Assembly: GCA_963791885.1 (NCBI GenBank) | Contig: CAWBUL010000004.1 | Span: 248,001 to 312,000 of the forward strand | Length of the DNA: 64,000 nucleotides | DNA from: CAVSUZ01 sp963791885 | GTDB taxonomy: Bacteria > Pseudomonadota > Alphaproteobacteria > Acetobacterales > Acetobacteraceae | Direction of reading: 5' to 3' | Notes under the pieces: model-generated | What the model saw: the letters and a program-made list of their open reading frames with translations, nothing else | The model's database searches: none | What the model was told of the DNA's origin: nothing | Program-made: the position numbers and the translations under genes | Shown: piece after piece, positions 35,930 to 44,001 of the stretch | Position numbering within the stretch: position 1 is the first letter of the stretch | Layout of the letters: every line of letters begins with the position of its first letter

Positions 35930-36336
35930 ATCGGCGGCCTCAACACCCCGTCCTCCGCGACCAGCCTTAAGGCTTCGTCCAGCGGCACCTCCCGATGCAG
36001 GAGCCACCACTGTCCTGTGTGGCGGTGCCACATGACGTCGAAGCGTAACTCCTCGAAGCATTCCTCGACATGGTCGATTCGCGCGAACGCGGCATCGAAT
36101 TCATCCCCGCAATTCTCCGGAAAACCGGACCTGAATCGCGTGATGAAACTGTACTTGCTGCCGCGCCACCGGCCATGGATATCGATCGGGTAGTTGAACG
36201 AAGTCGGGTGAATTTCAGGCAAGTAGCGCGGCTTCAGGACCTCGGCGATCAGTGATCCGCACCGCTCGCCGATTGCCGCCTTCTCGTCCGCTGTCAGCGT
36301 TTTTACCCGGACCCATCGGTACGCACGCTTCGCCAT
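35926..36336 (-). CDS. hypothetical protein paired with the SWIM-domain gene
   Basis: A 136-residue protein with no signal or membrane segment. It starts with a basic stretch (MAKRAYRWVRVKTLTADEK). The middle HGRWRGSKYSFITRFRSG and the end FDVMWHRHTGQWWLLHREVPLDEALRLV are rich in tryptophan and histidine. There may be a distant likeness to DUF3024-type proteins, but I am not sure. The stop overlaps the SWIM gene start by four bases, so the two products are probably made together. Confidence 0.65.
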   Translation of the reverse strand: MAKRAYRWVRVKTLTADEKAAIGERCGSLIAEVLKPRYLPEIHPTSFNYPIDIHGRWRGSKYSFITRFRSGFPENCGDEFDAAFARIDHVEECFEELRFDVMWHRHTGQWWLLHREVPLDEALRLVAEDGVLRPPI

Positions 36337-36391
36337 CCTGGAGCATCCTCACCAGGGCTGCATAAATCGAATCGTCAGGACGGATTAGAGC

Positions 36392-36431
36392 GCGATCGCC
36401 TCAGGCTGTATAGCCGAGGCGGTGCGATCGC
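36392..36431. repeat. imperfect hairpin with GCGATCGC ends
   Basis: The stretch begins GCGATCGCCTC, has an inner stem GGCT-gtat-AGCC and ends GCGATCGC, so it folds into a hairpin with a small bulge. It lies seven bases beyond the stop of the minus-strand binding-protein gene and could act as its transcription terminator, although there is no T run. TTAGAGCG just before it recalls the TAGAGCG at 52754, so both may belong to one class of intergenic palindromes. Confidence 0.5.
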
Positions 36432-36437
36432 GAGCGG

Positions 36438-37950
36438 TTACACCAACACGGCGGTCTCCAGCGTGATGCCCGAACCGTAACTCAGCGCACCGGGCAGGCT
36501 CGTGAATCCCTGCACCTTGCGGGTCATGGCGTACGCCTGGGTGCGCCAGCACAGTGTAACCATCGGCGCATCCTGCAACGCGGTCTTCTGCAGGTCGGTG
36601 TAGATCACGGCGCGCTTGGCTTTGTCGAACTCGCGGCGCCCGGCTTCGAATAATTCGTGGATACGCGGCGTGGGCATGAACGCGCTTCGCCCATAGGTCA
36701 GCGGCAGTTCGCCATCCAGCACAGTCTGCATCCCGTCGGGATCGTTGTTATCCGTGGTCGTGCCGAACACGGCCATCTCGGTACTGCCCGCGATTGCCGA
36801 GGGCGACGCGCTGACCCCATTCGGATAGGTTCAGTGTGGCCTGGATCCCGATAGCGCCGAGATACTGCTGCACCACCTCCGCGGTGGCCTTGTGCATGCC
36901 GTATTGCGCTGTCGCCAGGATGGTGCAGCTGAAACCATCCGGCTTCCCGGCCTGAGCGAGAAAGGATTTCGCGCGCTGCGGGTCATAAGTCCAGACGTTC
37001 GCCAGCGTGGGGTCGTAGAACTCGGTGCCGGGAGGGATGGGCATGCCGCCAAGAGGCGCGCCGCGGCCAAAGAAAGCGGCCTGAACGATGTCCTCCCGCT
37101 TAATGGCATAGGCGACGGCCTGGCGGATGCGTGGATCGGTGAACGGGCCGGTCCTGCCGTTGAAGAGCAGATTCATGAAGGGGCCGACCGAGCCATCGAG
37201 GCGCAGGTTGGGATCATGCTCGACTTCAGTCATGGACTGCCACGGAACGTATTCGATGATGTCCACATCGCCGGCGCGCAGGGCAGCAAGGCGAGCGTTC
37301 TCGTCGGCCTCGATCACGAAGCGGATGCGCGGCGATTTCGGCAGACCGGGTTTGTAGAATTTGCCAAAGGCAGCGAGTTCGATCGCGACGCCATGCTCCT
37401 GCGACGCGATCGTGTATGGACCGGCGCCGACAGGCGTGCCGCCATTCTGCATCGATCGCTGTTCGATGATCGGCATTTGCGGATTGGCCATCCACAGCGG
37501 AACGGTGACGGTCGGTTCCTCCATGACGACGCGTACGGTGTGCGGGTCGGGTGCCTCGACGGATTTAATGGCCTTGAACTGCCCGGCCAGGTAGGAGGTC
37601 GGCTGACTGCGGACTTGGTCGATGGTCCAGGTGACATCGGCGGCGGTGACCGGTGCGCCACTGTGGAACGTCGCGTCGCGCAGGTGAAAAACCCAGGCGG
37701 TCTCACCCTCGGGCGCCCAGGATTCGGCAAGCTCTCCGCGCAGTGCTCCGTCCGGTCCGAAGGAGAGCAGGCCGCGATAGAGGCAGAGCTTGACGGTGGC
37801 CGCGGCCTGACCCGTTGAAATCCAAGGCTGCAGGTTGGGTGGCCAGGCGGACAGGCCGAAGCGGAGGGGGCGGGACTGCGCGTCCGCGTCGCGTGCAAGG
37901 GCGGGAAGCGCTGCGGCTCCAAAAATGAGGGTGCGGCGGGGAAGGCGCAT
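36438..37950 (-). pseudogene. peptide/nickel-type ABC substrate-binding protein, frame broken near 36780
   Basis: A family 5 solute-binding protein. The signal peptide is MRLPRRTLIFGAAALPALARDADA. LAESWAPEGETAWVFHLRDATFHSGAPVTAADVTWTIDQ is the family signature, and later FTDPRIRQAVAYAIKREDIVQ is present. The frame departs after LGNRGQY into RDGRVRHDHG. The expected continuation EMAVFGTTTDNNDPDG through TLETAVLV lies in the other frame and ends at 36438. The sequence has TACCGAGATG, and dropping one C (36780 or 36781 on the plus strand) restores about 503 residues. No permease or ATPase genes are adjacent. Confidence 0.85.
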
Positions 37951-38030
37951 GGCATGCCTGACGCTGGTTGGGGTTGAGGGCAGCCTATGCAGGCCGTACC
38001 GTTCCCGTCCATTGGGCGAAGGGGATCAGG

Positions 38031-38837
38031 ATGGCGCGCAAAGTGAGGATGGCGGAACTGACCGGGGGCGAAGCGCGGGAGATCTATGCGCGTAATCCGG
38101 TGGTTCTCTTGCCGATGGGTAGTCACGAGGATCAGGGGCCGCACGCCCCGATGGGTGATTATCTCTCGGCAGCGCGGATTGCGGAGCTGATCGCGGCGCG
38201 TGCGTCAGAGCGCGGACAGGAGACAGTGGTGGCGCCGGTTCTGCCATTCGGCGGCGCCGATTATTTCGGAGCGATGCCGGGTGGGATCGCGCTGGAGCAG
38301 GCCACGCTGCGTGCGGTGATCGGCGACATGCTGACGTGCTTGTTGCGTCACAAGCTGACGCGACTGATTGTGATCAATGGGCATGGCGGCAACGTGCAGG
38401 CGATCCACGATGCGTGCCTGACGGTGTATCGCGCTCAGGGAGTTCTGATTCCCAGCCTGTACCTGTGGCGGATCGGCTACGCGCTGCTGCCGAAAATCCT
38501 GGGTGCGGACAAGGCGAAGGAGGCGGCAGGGCACGGGGCCGACCCGCTGACCAGCGTCGCAATGCATTTGTTCCCGGAACTGATGCGTCCGGATCTGGTG
38601 CCGGATCCGTCGCCGTTGCGGCATGTGCGGGGCCTCGAGGCGGTTTCGTTCGGGAATGTACAATTCGAAGGCGTCGAGGTTCAGCTTCCGGTGGAGTACG
38701 ACGAGATTGCGCCGAACGCGGTGCGGAGCGGGAACCCTCGGCTTTGTTCGGCGGAGACAGGGGCTGCCTTGGTGGAGCAGTTGACGGAAATCGGCGCGCG
38801 GTTCATTGCGCATTGGGTGCAGAAGGGCTCACGCTGA
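38031..38837 (+). CDS. creatininase family protein (metal-dependent amidohydrolase)
   Basis: A protein of about 268 residues with the creatininase-type metal site: Glu33, His38 and Asp43 in MGSHEDQGPHAPMGDY, then INGHGGNVQA, and later GHGADPLTS. The family includes creatinine amidohydrolase, mycofactocin peptidase MftE and 3-dehydro-scyllo-inosose hydrolase, so the substrate remains open. The ATG at 38031 is preceded by a purine-rich site (AAGGGGATCAGG). The frame extension to 37968 would overlap promoter space of the divergent binding-protein gene. Confidence 0.85.
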   Translation: MARKVRMAELTGGEAREIYARNPVVLLPMGSHEDQGPHAPMGDYLSAARIAELIAARASERGQETVVAPVLPFGGADYFGAMPGGIALEQATLRAVIGDMLTCLLRHKLTRLIVINGHGGNVQAIHDACLTVYRAQGVLIPSLYLWRIGYALLPKILGADKAKEAAGHGADPLTSVAMHLFPELMRPDLVPDPSPLRHVRGLEAVSFGNVQFEGVEVQLPVEYDEIAPNAVRSGNPRLCSAETGAALVEQLTEIGARFIAHWVQKGSR

Positions 38838-38844
38838 TCAAACC

Positions 38845-39555
38845 ATGCTGCCAGTTTGCAAAGACATCGCTGATGCGATCAGCCTCCTGCGCACATCGCC
38901 GATCGAAAATCTGCGATCGGCGGCATGGCTCGAATATGAAGCGCTCCCCGCGCTCGGTCTGAACGCGGAGGGGCGCTTTCCCCAGCATTTGAGACGGTAT
39001 CAAGCACGGGGCCTGCAGTCCTGGCAGTGGCCAAACCAGTTTGCGAAATATCTCGCGTTCCTGAGCGAGCAGGAAATCTCCAGCTATCTGGAACTGGGAT
39101 TATTCAACGGCGGTACGTTCATTATTACCATCGAATATCTAAGCCGTTTCGTATCCGACTTTGTCGCATTCGGTGTGGATATGGAAGTTCGCCAGCCTAT
39201 CAGGACGTATCTCGAAAGCGCACATTCGAATGTTCAGGTACTGAATGCGCGAACGGACGATCCAATGGTTTGCCGGGCCGTTGCTCAGCGGCTGTGGGAC
39301 CTGGCTCTGATCGATGCCGGTCATACCGAGCAAGAGTGCTGGACCGACTATCAGATGGTCCGCGATTATGCGCGGCTTGCAGCCTTCCACGACATCTCCA
39401 ACGATTTCTTCGCCGGAGTGGGACAGGTTTGGGGTCGGATTGCGTCCTGCATGCCGCGGCGATGCATCGCGGAGTTCATCGACCAGTATCCCGAGCTGCT
39501 GGCTGCGTCGGGCAAGCGCGACTATGGGCTGGGGATCGTGCGCCTGAAGGATTAA
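38845..39555 (+). CDS. class I SAM-methyltransferase-fold / cephalosporin-hydroxylase-like protein
   Basis: A protein of about 236 residues. SSYLELGLFNGGTFIITIEYLSRF resembles the glycine-containing motif I of SAM-dependent methyltransferases. FGVDMEVRQPIRTY follows as the acidic strand, then DLALIDAGHTEQECWTDYQM with the DAGH segment common in CmcI/class I proteins acting on sugars or phenolics. DISNDFFAGVGQVW near the end is another recurring element. The ATG at 38845 is seven bases after the creatininase stop. An in-frame upstream extension overlaps that gene. The acceptor is unknown. Confidence 0.65.
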   Translation: MLPVCKDIADAISLLRTSPIENLRSAAWLEYEALPALGLNAEGRFPQHLRRYQARGLQSWQWPNQFAKYLAFLSEQEISSYLELGLFNGGTFIITIEYLSRFVSDFVAFGVDMEVRQPIRTYLESAHSNVQVLNARTDDPMVCRAVAQRLWDLALIDAGHTEQECWTDYQMVRDYARLAAFHDISNDFFAGVGQVWGRIASCMPRRCIAEFIDQYPELLAASGKRDYGLGIVRLKD

Positions 39556-39566
39556 ATCAGGCGCAC
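39538..39566. terminator. bidirectional terminator hairpin
   Basis: A perfect 10-base inverted repeat, GTGCGCCTGA (39538-39547) and TCAGGCGCAC (39557-39566), encloses nine bases that include the stop codon of the plus-strand gene. It sits between two convergent genes and can end transcription from both sides. The left arm is also coding sequence for the last codons of the SAM-fold protein. Confidence 0.7.
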
Positions 39567-39574
39567 GATAAGCC

Positions 39575-39877
39575 TCACGCCGCCTTCACCAGACGAACCA
39601 AACCCTTACCCCGCACCTCCGCCTCCTCGAACTCGGCAGCCGCAATCGCCCGATCCAGGGCCGCCCGCAACTCTTTGGCCGTCTCCAGCGTCAGCTCCAC
39701 CCCAGCACGCGCGCCGGCATCCAGCGCCGTGTTGATGAAGTCGAGCGTAATAACATCGCCCAGCGGCGCATGCCGCGCGTGATCATACGCCACGACGGAG
39801 CGTGACAGCGGAAACCACTCATCCCCGCGCTTCGCCATTCCTTCGGCGCGTACTGTCTCAATGATGGATGTGCACAT
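39575..39877 (-). CDS. DUF6295 family small protein
   Basis: This 100-residue protein begins MCTSIIETVRAEGMAKRGDEWF, continues SRSVVAYDHARHAPLGDVITLDFIN, and ends in a helical acidic region (AKELRAALDRAIAAAEFEEAEV). It looks like the DUF6295 family, which is often encoded beside dienelactone hydrolases and flavin hydroxylases. Cys2 and two histidines could bind a metal or ligand. GGAGG lies eight to twelve bases upstream of the ATG at 39877, supporting this start over the open frame to 39979. Function unknown. Confidence 0.75.
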   Translation of the reverse strand: MCTSIIETVRAEGMAKRGDEWFPLSRSVVAYDHARHAPLGDVITLDFINTALDAGARAGVELTLETAKELRAALDRAIAAAEFEEAEVRGKGLVRLVKAA

Positions 39878-39888
39878 CTTCGCGCCTC

Positions 39889-40649
39889 CTACTTCGCCGC
39901 CAGATACTTCCCGAAGAATGCAAACACCTTGCTCCACCCGTCCATCGCCTGCTCCGGCCGGTAGAGCGGCCGGTGCCAATAGAAGAACCCGTGGCCTGCG
40001 CCATCATAGCGATGGAATTCGTAAGTCTTCCCGTGCTTCTTCAGCTCCGCCTCATGCTGGTTCACCTGCTCCGGGCTCGGCGCGCGATCGTCATTGCCGA
40101 ACAGCCCGAGCAAGGGGCAGCTCAGATCCTTCGTCATGTCGATCGGCGCGACGGGCGTCTTGGCGTTGAGCTCTTCTTTGCCCATCACGACGCGCCCGCC
40201 CCATAGCTCGGCGCATGCGTCCACATCCTTCCGCTGACACGCATAAATGAACGCATGCCGGCCGCCGGAGCAGGAGCCGAACACGCCCACCTTGCCGTTG
40301 CATTCGGGTTGTGCGCGCATCCATGCTACGGCCGCCGCGGTATCGCCAACCATCTGCAAATCCGCAATGCCGCCCTCGGCGCGAACCTTCGCGGCGACGT
40401 CGTCAGGATTGGCGTCGCTGCCACCGCCCTCGCGCTCGTATAGGTTGGCGCAGATCGCCAGATATCCGTGATGCGCAAACCGCCGCGTCGTCTCGATATA
40501 CAGCTCGCTCCAGCCGGGCAGATGATGGATCAGCACGACACCCGGGAACGGGCCGGGCCCGACGGTTTGGCCACATAGGCCGTGATCGGCGCGCCTTTAT
40601 CCCCTTTGAGCGTCACGTTCTCGCACGTCATGCCGCGGTAGAATGACAT
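39889..40649 (-). pseudogene. dienelactone hydrolase family protein, frame broken near 40556
   Basis: An alpha/beta hydrolase of the dienelactone hydrolase type, with a cysteine nucleophile in FGSCSGGRHAF, aspartate in GNDDRAPSPEQ and histidine in GAGHGFFYW. An excellent AAGGAGG site precedes the ATG at 40649, which opens MSFYRGMTCENVTLKGDKGAPITAYVAKPSG. That frame stops soon after. FPGVVLIHHLPGWSELY and the remainder are in another frame. One missing base at 40551-40562, in a GGGCCCGGCC run, explains it and gives about 253 residues. It may open lactone rings formed after the adjacent HpaB-type hydroxylase acts, which is inference. Confidence 0.85.
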
Positions 40650-40675
40650 CGTTCTTCCTCCTTGAGCGTTGAACG

Positions 40676-42145
40676 TCAGCGAACCGGCGGGTTTGCCTCG
40701 AACCGGTCCAATGTCGACCAGATGCGTGCCATCGCAGACTCCCGGTCGTACAGATTGTAAAGCGAGCCGGCTAACCGAGCTGGATCGCCGGAATAATACC
40801 GTTCATACAGCTGCTGCCGCCCGGAGAATGATGACATTGCTGCGTCGAACGCCAGGCGGAACAAGCGGATGCGGTCGCGCGAGCCGGTGTTGGCGGACTG
40901 GAAATACGTCTCTACATCCGGCCACACCGGGCTTGCGGTTTCCGCGAAGGACGGCACTGCCACCATCCCGCCCGCGCCGAGTGTCTGAATGATCTCGCAC
41001 ATGCGGGTGAACATCTTCGGAAACATGGTCCGCACGGTCCACAGTGGCATAGCCGCGGGCGTGATGACACCCTGGGCATTGGGTGCTGCGTCCACCTCGG
41101 CGGCGCGCATGCAGGACCGGCAGAACTCGGTGAACTGAATCAGTTCGGCCAGCATGCCCTGCACATGCAGGTGCTGGTCGATATTGGTGGACTTCGCAAT
41201 GGTGAAGCCCAGGCCCATCATGAACTCGGCCTTGCAGAGATTCTTCACCGTGAACTGGTGCATCACCTGGGGGTAGGTGCCGGTGCGATCGTACAGACCA
41301 TTGCACATGGCGGCGTCGCGATGGATGAACACACGATCCCACGGCACCAGCACGTTATCGAACACCGCCATGGCGTCGGTTTCGTCGAAACGCAAAGACA
41401 GCGGGAAATCCATTGGCGATGCGGCCTCGAGAGGCGCCACACCCGGTCGGCAGATGAAACGCAATCCCGGCGTGGCTACCGGAATAGAAAAACCGAACGC
41501 ATACGGCGCGGCCTCCGGCGTGTTGGAAATGTAAGTGGATGGCATCACCATGATCTCGTCGGCGAATGCCGCGAGAGTTGCCACCATGCGCGCACCGTTG
41601 ATGACGATGCCCTCACTGGTTTCCGCCGTAATCTTCGCCGCGAGGTCCTTTGATTGCTGCTCGACCGGGCGGGAGCGATCGACTTGCGGATTGACCAGGG
41701 TGTGAGTCATCACCAGGTCGTTTTCCCGCATGTGAAGGTAGTAGTTGCGCACATGCTCGCCGAAGCGGGCCTCGTTCTTGCCGAACTCCCGGTCCGCGGA
41801 GGCGAAGCCGGCAAGCATGATGTTCATGTAGTCCGGGCTGCGGCCGAACATTCCGCACGTAGCCTCGTTCCACGCCCCGACCATCTCGCGCCGGCGAACA
41901 AGGTCATCGACCGAGGCAGGCTGAATGAACGACAGCCCGACGCGGTCGCCGCTGCTCGGCGACACATAGGTCATGCGCTCACGCAGTGCGGCGTCGTGCT
42001 GCATGTCGAGCAGCATCGCCATGGTGCCGGCCGCTCCGGCGAAGCGGCGGTCGGTCGTGACATCCTTCACACGCTCGCCATCGATCCAGATGCTGCGGTC
42101 GTCCCGGAGATTGGCGAGGTAGGCGGCGCCGGTACGGGTTCCCAT
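40676..42145 (-). CDS. 4-hydroxyphenylacetate 3-monooxygenase-type flavin hydroxylase (HpaB family)
   Basis: A 489-residue oxygenase component of a two-component FADH2-dependent system. N-terminal MGTRTGAAYLANLRDDRSIWIDGERV and HTLVNPQVDRSRP are family hallmarks. FDNVLVPWDRVFIH and the long C-terminal helices (VMHQFTVKNLCKAEFMMGLG) form the flavin site. The family hydroxylates phenols or pyrroles. The needed flavin reductase (HpaC) is not encoded nearby. It is the first gene of the HpaB-DLH-DUF6295 operon. Confidence 0.92.
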   Translation of the reverse strand: MGTRTGAAYLANLRDDRSIWIDGERVKDVTTDRRFAGAAGTMAMLLDMQHDAALRERMTYVSPSSGDRVGLSFIQPASVDDLVRRREMVGAWNEATCGMFGRSPDYMNIMLAGFASADREFGKNEARFGEHVRNYYLHMRENDLVMTHTLVNPQVDRSRPVEQQSKDLAAKITAETSEGIVINGARMVATLAAFADEIMVMPSTYISNTPEAAPYAFGFSIPVATPGLRFICRPGVAPLEAASPMDFPLSLRFDETDAMAVFDNVLVPWDRVFIHRDAAMCNGLYDRTGTYPQVMHQFTVKNLCKAEFMMGLGFTIAKSTNIDQHLHVQGMLAELIQFTEFCRSCMRAAEVDAAPNAQGVITPAAMPLWTVRTMFPKMFTRMCEIIQTLGAGGMVAVPSFAETASPVWPDVETYFQSANTGSRDRIRLFRLAFDAAMSSFSGRQQLYERYYSGDPARLAGSLYNLYDRESAMARIWSTLDRFEANPPVR

Positions 42146-42220
42146 GGGCGAAACCCTAAAGCGGTTTGAAAATTCGGGACAGAGGCGGTTTGCTGATAGG
42201 CCGCGACAAGGAGGCCGACC

Positions 42221-43099
42221 GTGTTCTTCCCAGGCTTCACGCTCACGTCAATCAGCGTCCCTGGCGGCACCATCCGGCTGCGCCATGGCGGTTCCGGGCC
42301 GCCGCTGCTTCTGCTGCATGGCAACCCGCAATCGCACTGCATGTGGCACCGCGTCGCGCCGGACCTGGCACAACGCTTCACCGTGATCTGTCCCGATCTG
42401 CGCGGCTATGGGGGGTCATTCACGCCCGGCGCAACGGCGGATCACGCGCCCTATGCGAAGCGGGAGATGGCGCGCGACATGGTCGCTGTGATGGAGCATT
42501 TCGGCCATCGGCGGTTCGGCCTCGCCGGCCATGATCGCGGTGCCCGCGTATCTCATCGGCTGGCGTTGGATTTTCCCGATCGGGTCGAACGCCTGGCCGT
42601 TCTCGACATCATTCCGACGCTCGAGCATTTCGAGCGCACCGATATGGAATTCGCGCTCGGCTATTATCACTGGTTCTGGTTTGCCCAGCCGCACCCGTTC
42701 CCGGAGGTGCTGATCAATGCCGCGCCGGAGATATGGTTTCACGCGCACACGAACCGCTCGCCGCGGCCATCGGATCTGTTCGCGCCGGAGGCGCTGGCTG
42801 ATTATCTCGAAGCGGCGCGTCGTCCCGAAAACATTACCGGCATGTGTGAGGACTACCGTGCCGCCGCGACCATCGACCTCGATCATGATCGCGCCAGCCG
42901 CAAGCAAGGACAGAAGATCGCATGCCCGCTTCTCGCGCTATGGGGTGACAAGGGCAAGATCGGTGCATGGTATGACCCGATGGCGATCTGGCGCGCATAC
43001 TGCGCCGCGGATCTAACCGGCGGATCGGTTGCCTCAGGCCATTACATTCCCGAAGAAGCGCCGGGCGAGACGCTCGCCTGGTTCGAGAAGTTTTTCTGA
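42221..43099 (+). CDS. haloacetate (fluoroacetate) dehalogenase-like alpha/beta hydrolase
   Basis: This 292-residue enzyme has the full catalytic set of fluoroacetate dehalogenases: nucleophile Asp105 with carboxylate-binding Arg106 and Arg109 in GHDRGARVSHR, Asp129 as charge relay, and His274 in SGHYIPEE. The halide pocket residues are also present: His150-Trp151 in YYHWFWF and Tyr212 in EDYRAAATID. It would hydrolyse fluoro- or chloroacetate to glycolate in the cytoplasm. The start is GTG at 42221 with AAGGAGG six bases upstream. It is transcribed divergently from the HpaB gene. Its last 58 bases overlap the convergent gene. Confidence 0.85.
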   Translation: MFFPGFTLTSISVPGGTIRLRHGGSGPPLLLLHGNPQSHCMWHRVAPDLAQRFTVICPDLRGYGGSFTPGATADHAPYAKREMARDMVAVMEHFGHRRFGLAGHDRGARVSHRLALDFPDRVERLAVLDIIPTLEHFERTDMEFALGYYHWFWFAQPHPFPEVLINAAPEIWFHAHTNRSPRPSDLFAPEALADYLEAARRPENITGMCEDYRAAATIDLDHDRASRKQGQKIACPLLALWGDKGKIGAWYDPMAIWRAYCAADLTGGSVASGHYIPEEAPGETLAWFEKFF

Positions 43100-44001
43100 T
43101 CTTGTATCAGCGCCGTCCGCAATGCCGCTCGTGCCTTCTCGCCCGCTTCAAGCGACCACGCATTCACGATCGCCAGCCGGAACCCGCCCGGCGGCATCGC
43201 GTGCTGCTCTACCGGCCGGTCCTCATGGAAGGTGATCTGCACGCTGGATACATCCGGCATCGCACGCACCGCATCTACCAGAGCCCGTGGCGGATGCCGG
43301 TAGCGGGGTCCGTGCGGCCCGAATAGCACCACGCTGTAACCATCCCGCCGGTTCACATCGGGATATGACCATTCGCCATCTGCGTACAGCCGGATCAACG
43401 CCTCCACCCAACCCGGCCCGTACAAATCAGGCCACTGATCGGCAAACCGCAGATGCGCCTCGATGATCCGGCCGCCGATGGTTTCGAAATTCACCATCCC
43501 CGTGTAGCCACGCAGGTGTTTGCGCAGCCACGTGCCGCACCAGTCCTCCACTTCCACCATCGGCTCGGCATGGATGTGCCAATGATCGAACGTGCCGCCG
43601 GGCGCCGTCGCGCCGGTTGCGTGCCGCCACCAACGCGGCTCGCCATGCACCACCGCCACATCGGTGCTGACATGCCGGCCGGTCAGCAGCGTGCACCAGA
43701 AATGCCCCGGCGTCAGTGCTTCCTTGTATTCCGCCGCCGAGGCGATCACCCGACTTCCTGTCCCCATCCCGCGCAGATTCATCAGCGGCTTGGAGAACAC
43801 GGGGAAAGTCCGCGGCGTCACTCCATGCGGCGCGCCCTCCAGCCCCTGCGACAACGCCACCGCGAGCTTATCGTAGATCCACCGATGCTCCGGGTACCGC
43901 ATCCAGGAATCCGCATCCTCGGTGGAGACGCGAACTGCCTCGGGGCAGGGGACGCCTTCGAAATACTGCAAACGCCAGGGATCGGCTTCGCAAACGGGCA
44001 T
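43042..44001 (-). CDS. ATP-grasp-like protein of unknown function
   Basis: A 319-residue protein starting MPVCEADPWRLQYFEGVPCP. The stretch TFPVFSKPLMNLRGMGTGSRVI looks like the lysine strand and glycine loop of ATP-grasp enzymes. DVAVVHGEPRWWRHATG and GYTGMVNFETIGGRIIEAHLRFADQW resemble the later metal-binding strands. An ATP-grasp role is therefore likely but not proven. The start shares one base with the stop of the MocA-like fusion gene (TGATG), placing it at the end of the molybdenum maturation operon. The 3' end overlaps the dehalogenase gene antisense for 58 bases. Confidence 0.7.
   Translation of the reverse strand: MPVCEADPWRLQYFEGVPCPEAVRVSTEDADSWMRYPEHRWIYDKLAVALSQGLEGAPHGVTPRTFPVFSKPLMNLRGMGTGSRVIASAAEYKEALTPGHFWCTLLTGRHVSTDVAVVHGEPRWWRHATGATAPGGTFDHWHIHAEPMVEVEDWCGTWLRKHLRGYTGMVNFETIGGRIIEAHLRFADQWPDLYGPGWVEALIRLYADGEWSYPDVNRRDGYSVVLFGPHGPRYRHPPRALVDAVRAMPDVSSVQITFHEDRPVEQHAMPPGGFRLAIVNAWSLEAGEKARAALRTALIQDQKNFSNQASVSPGASSGM

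Noticed and set aside
35930..36061. 44-residue extension of the SWIM protein
   Set aside because: It overlaps the upstream small gene and lacks similarity. The ATG at 35929 forms an ATGA overlap.
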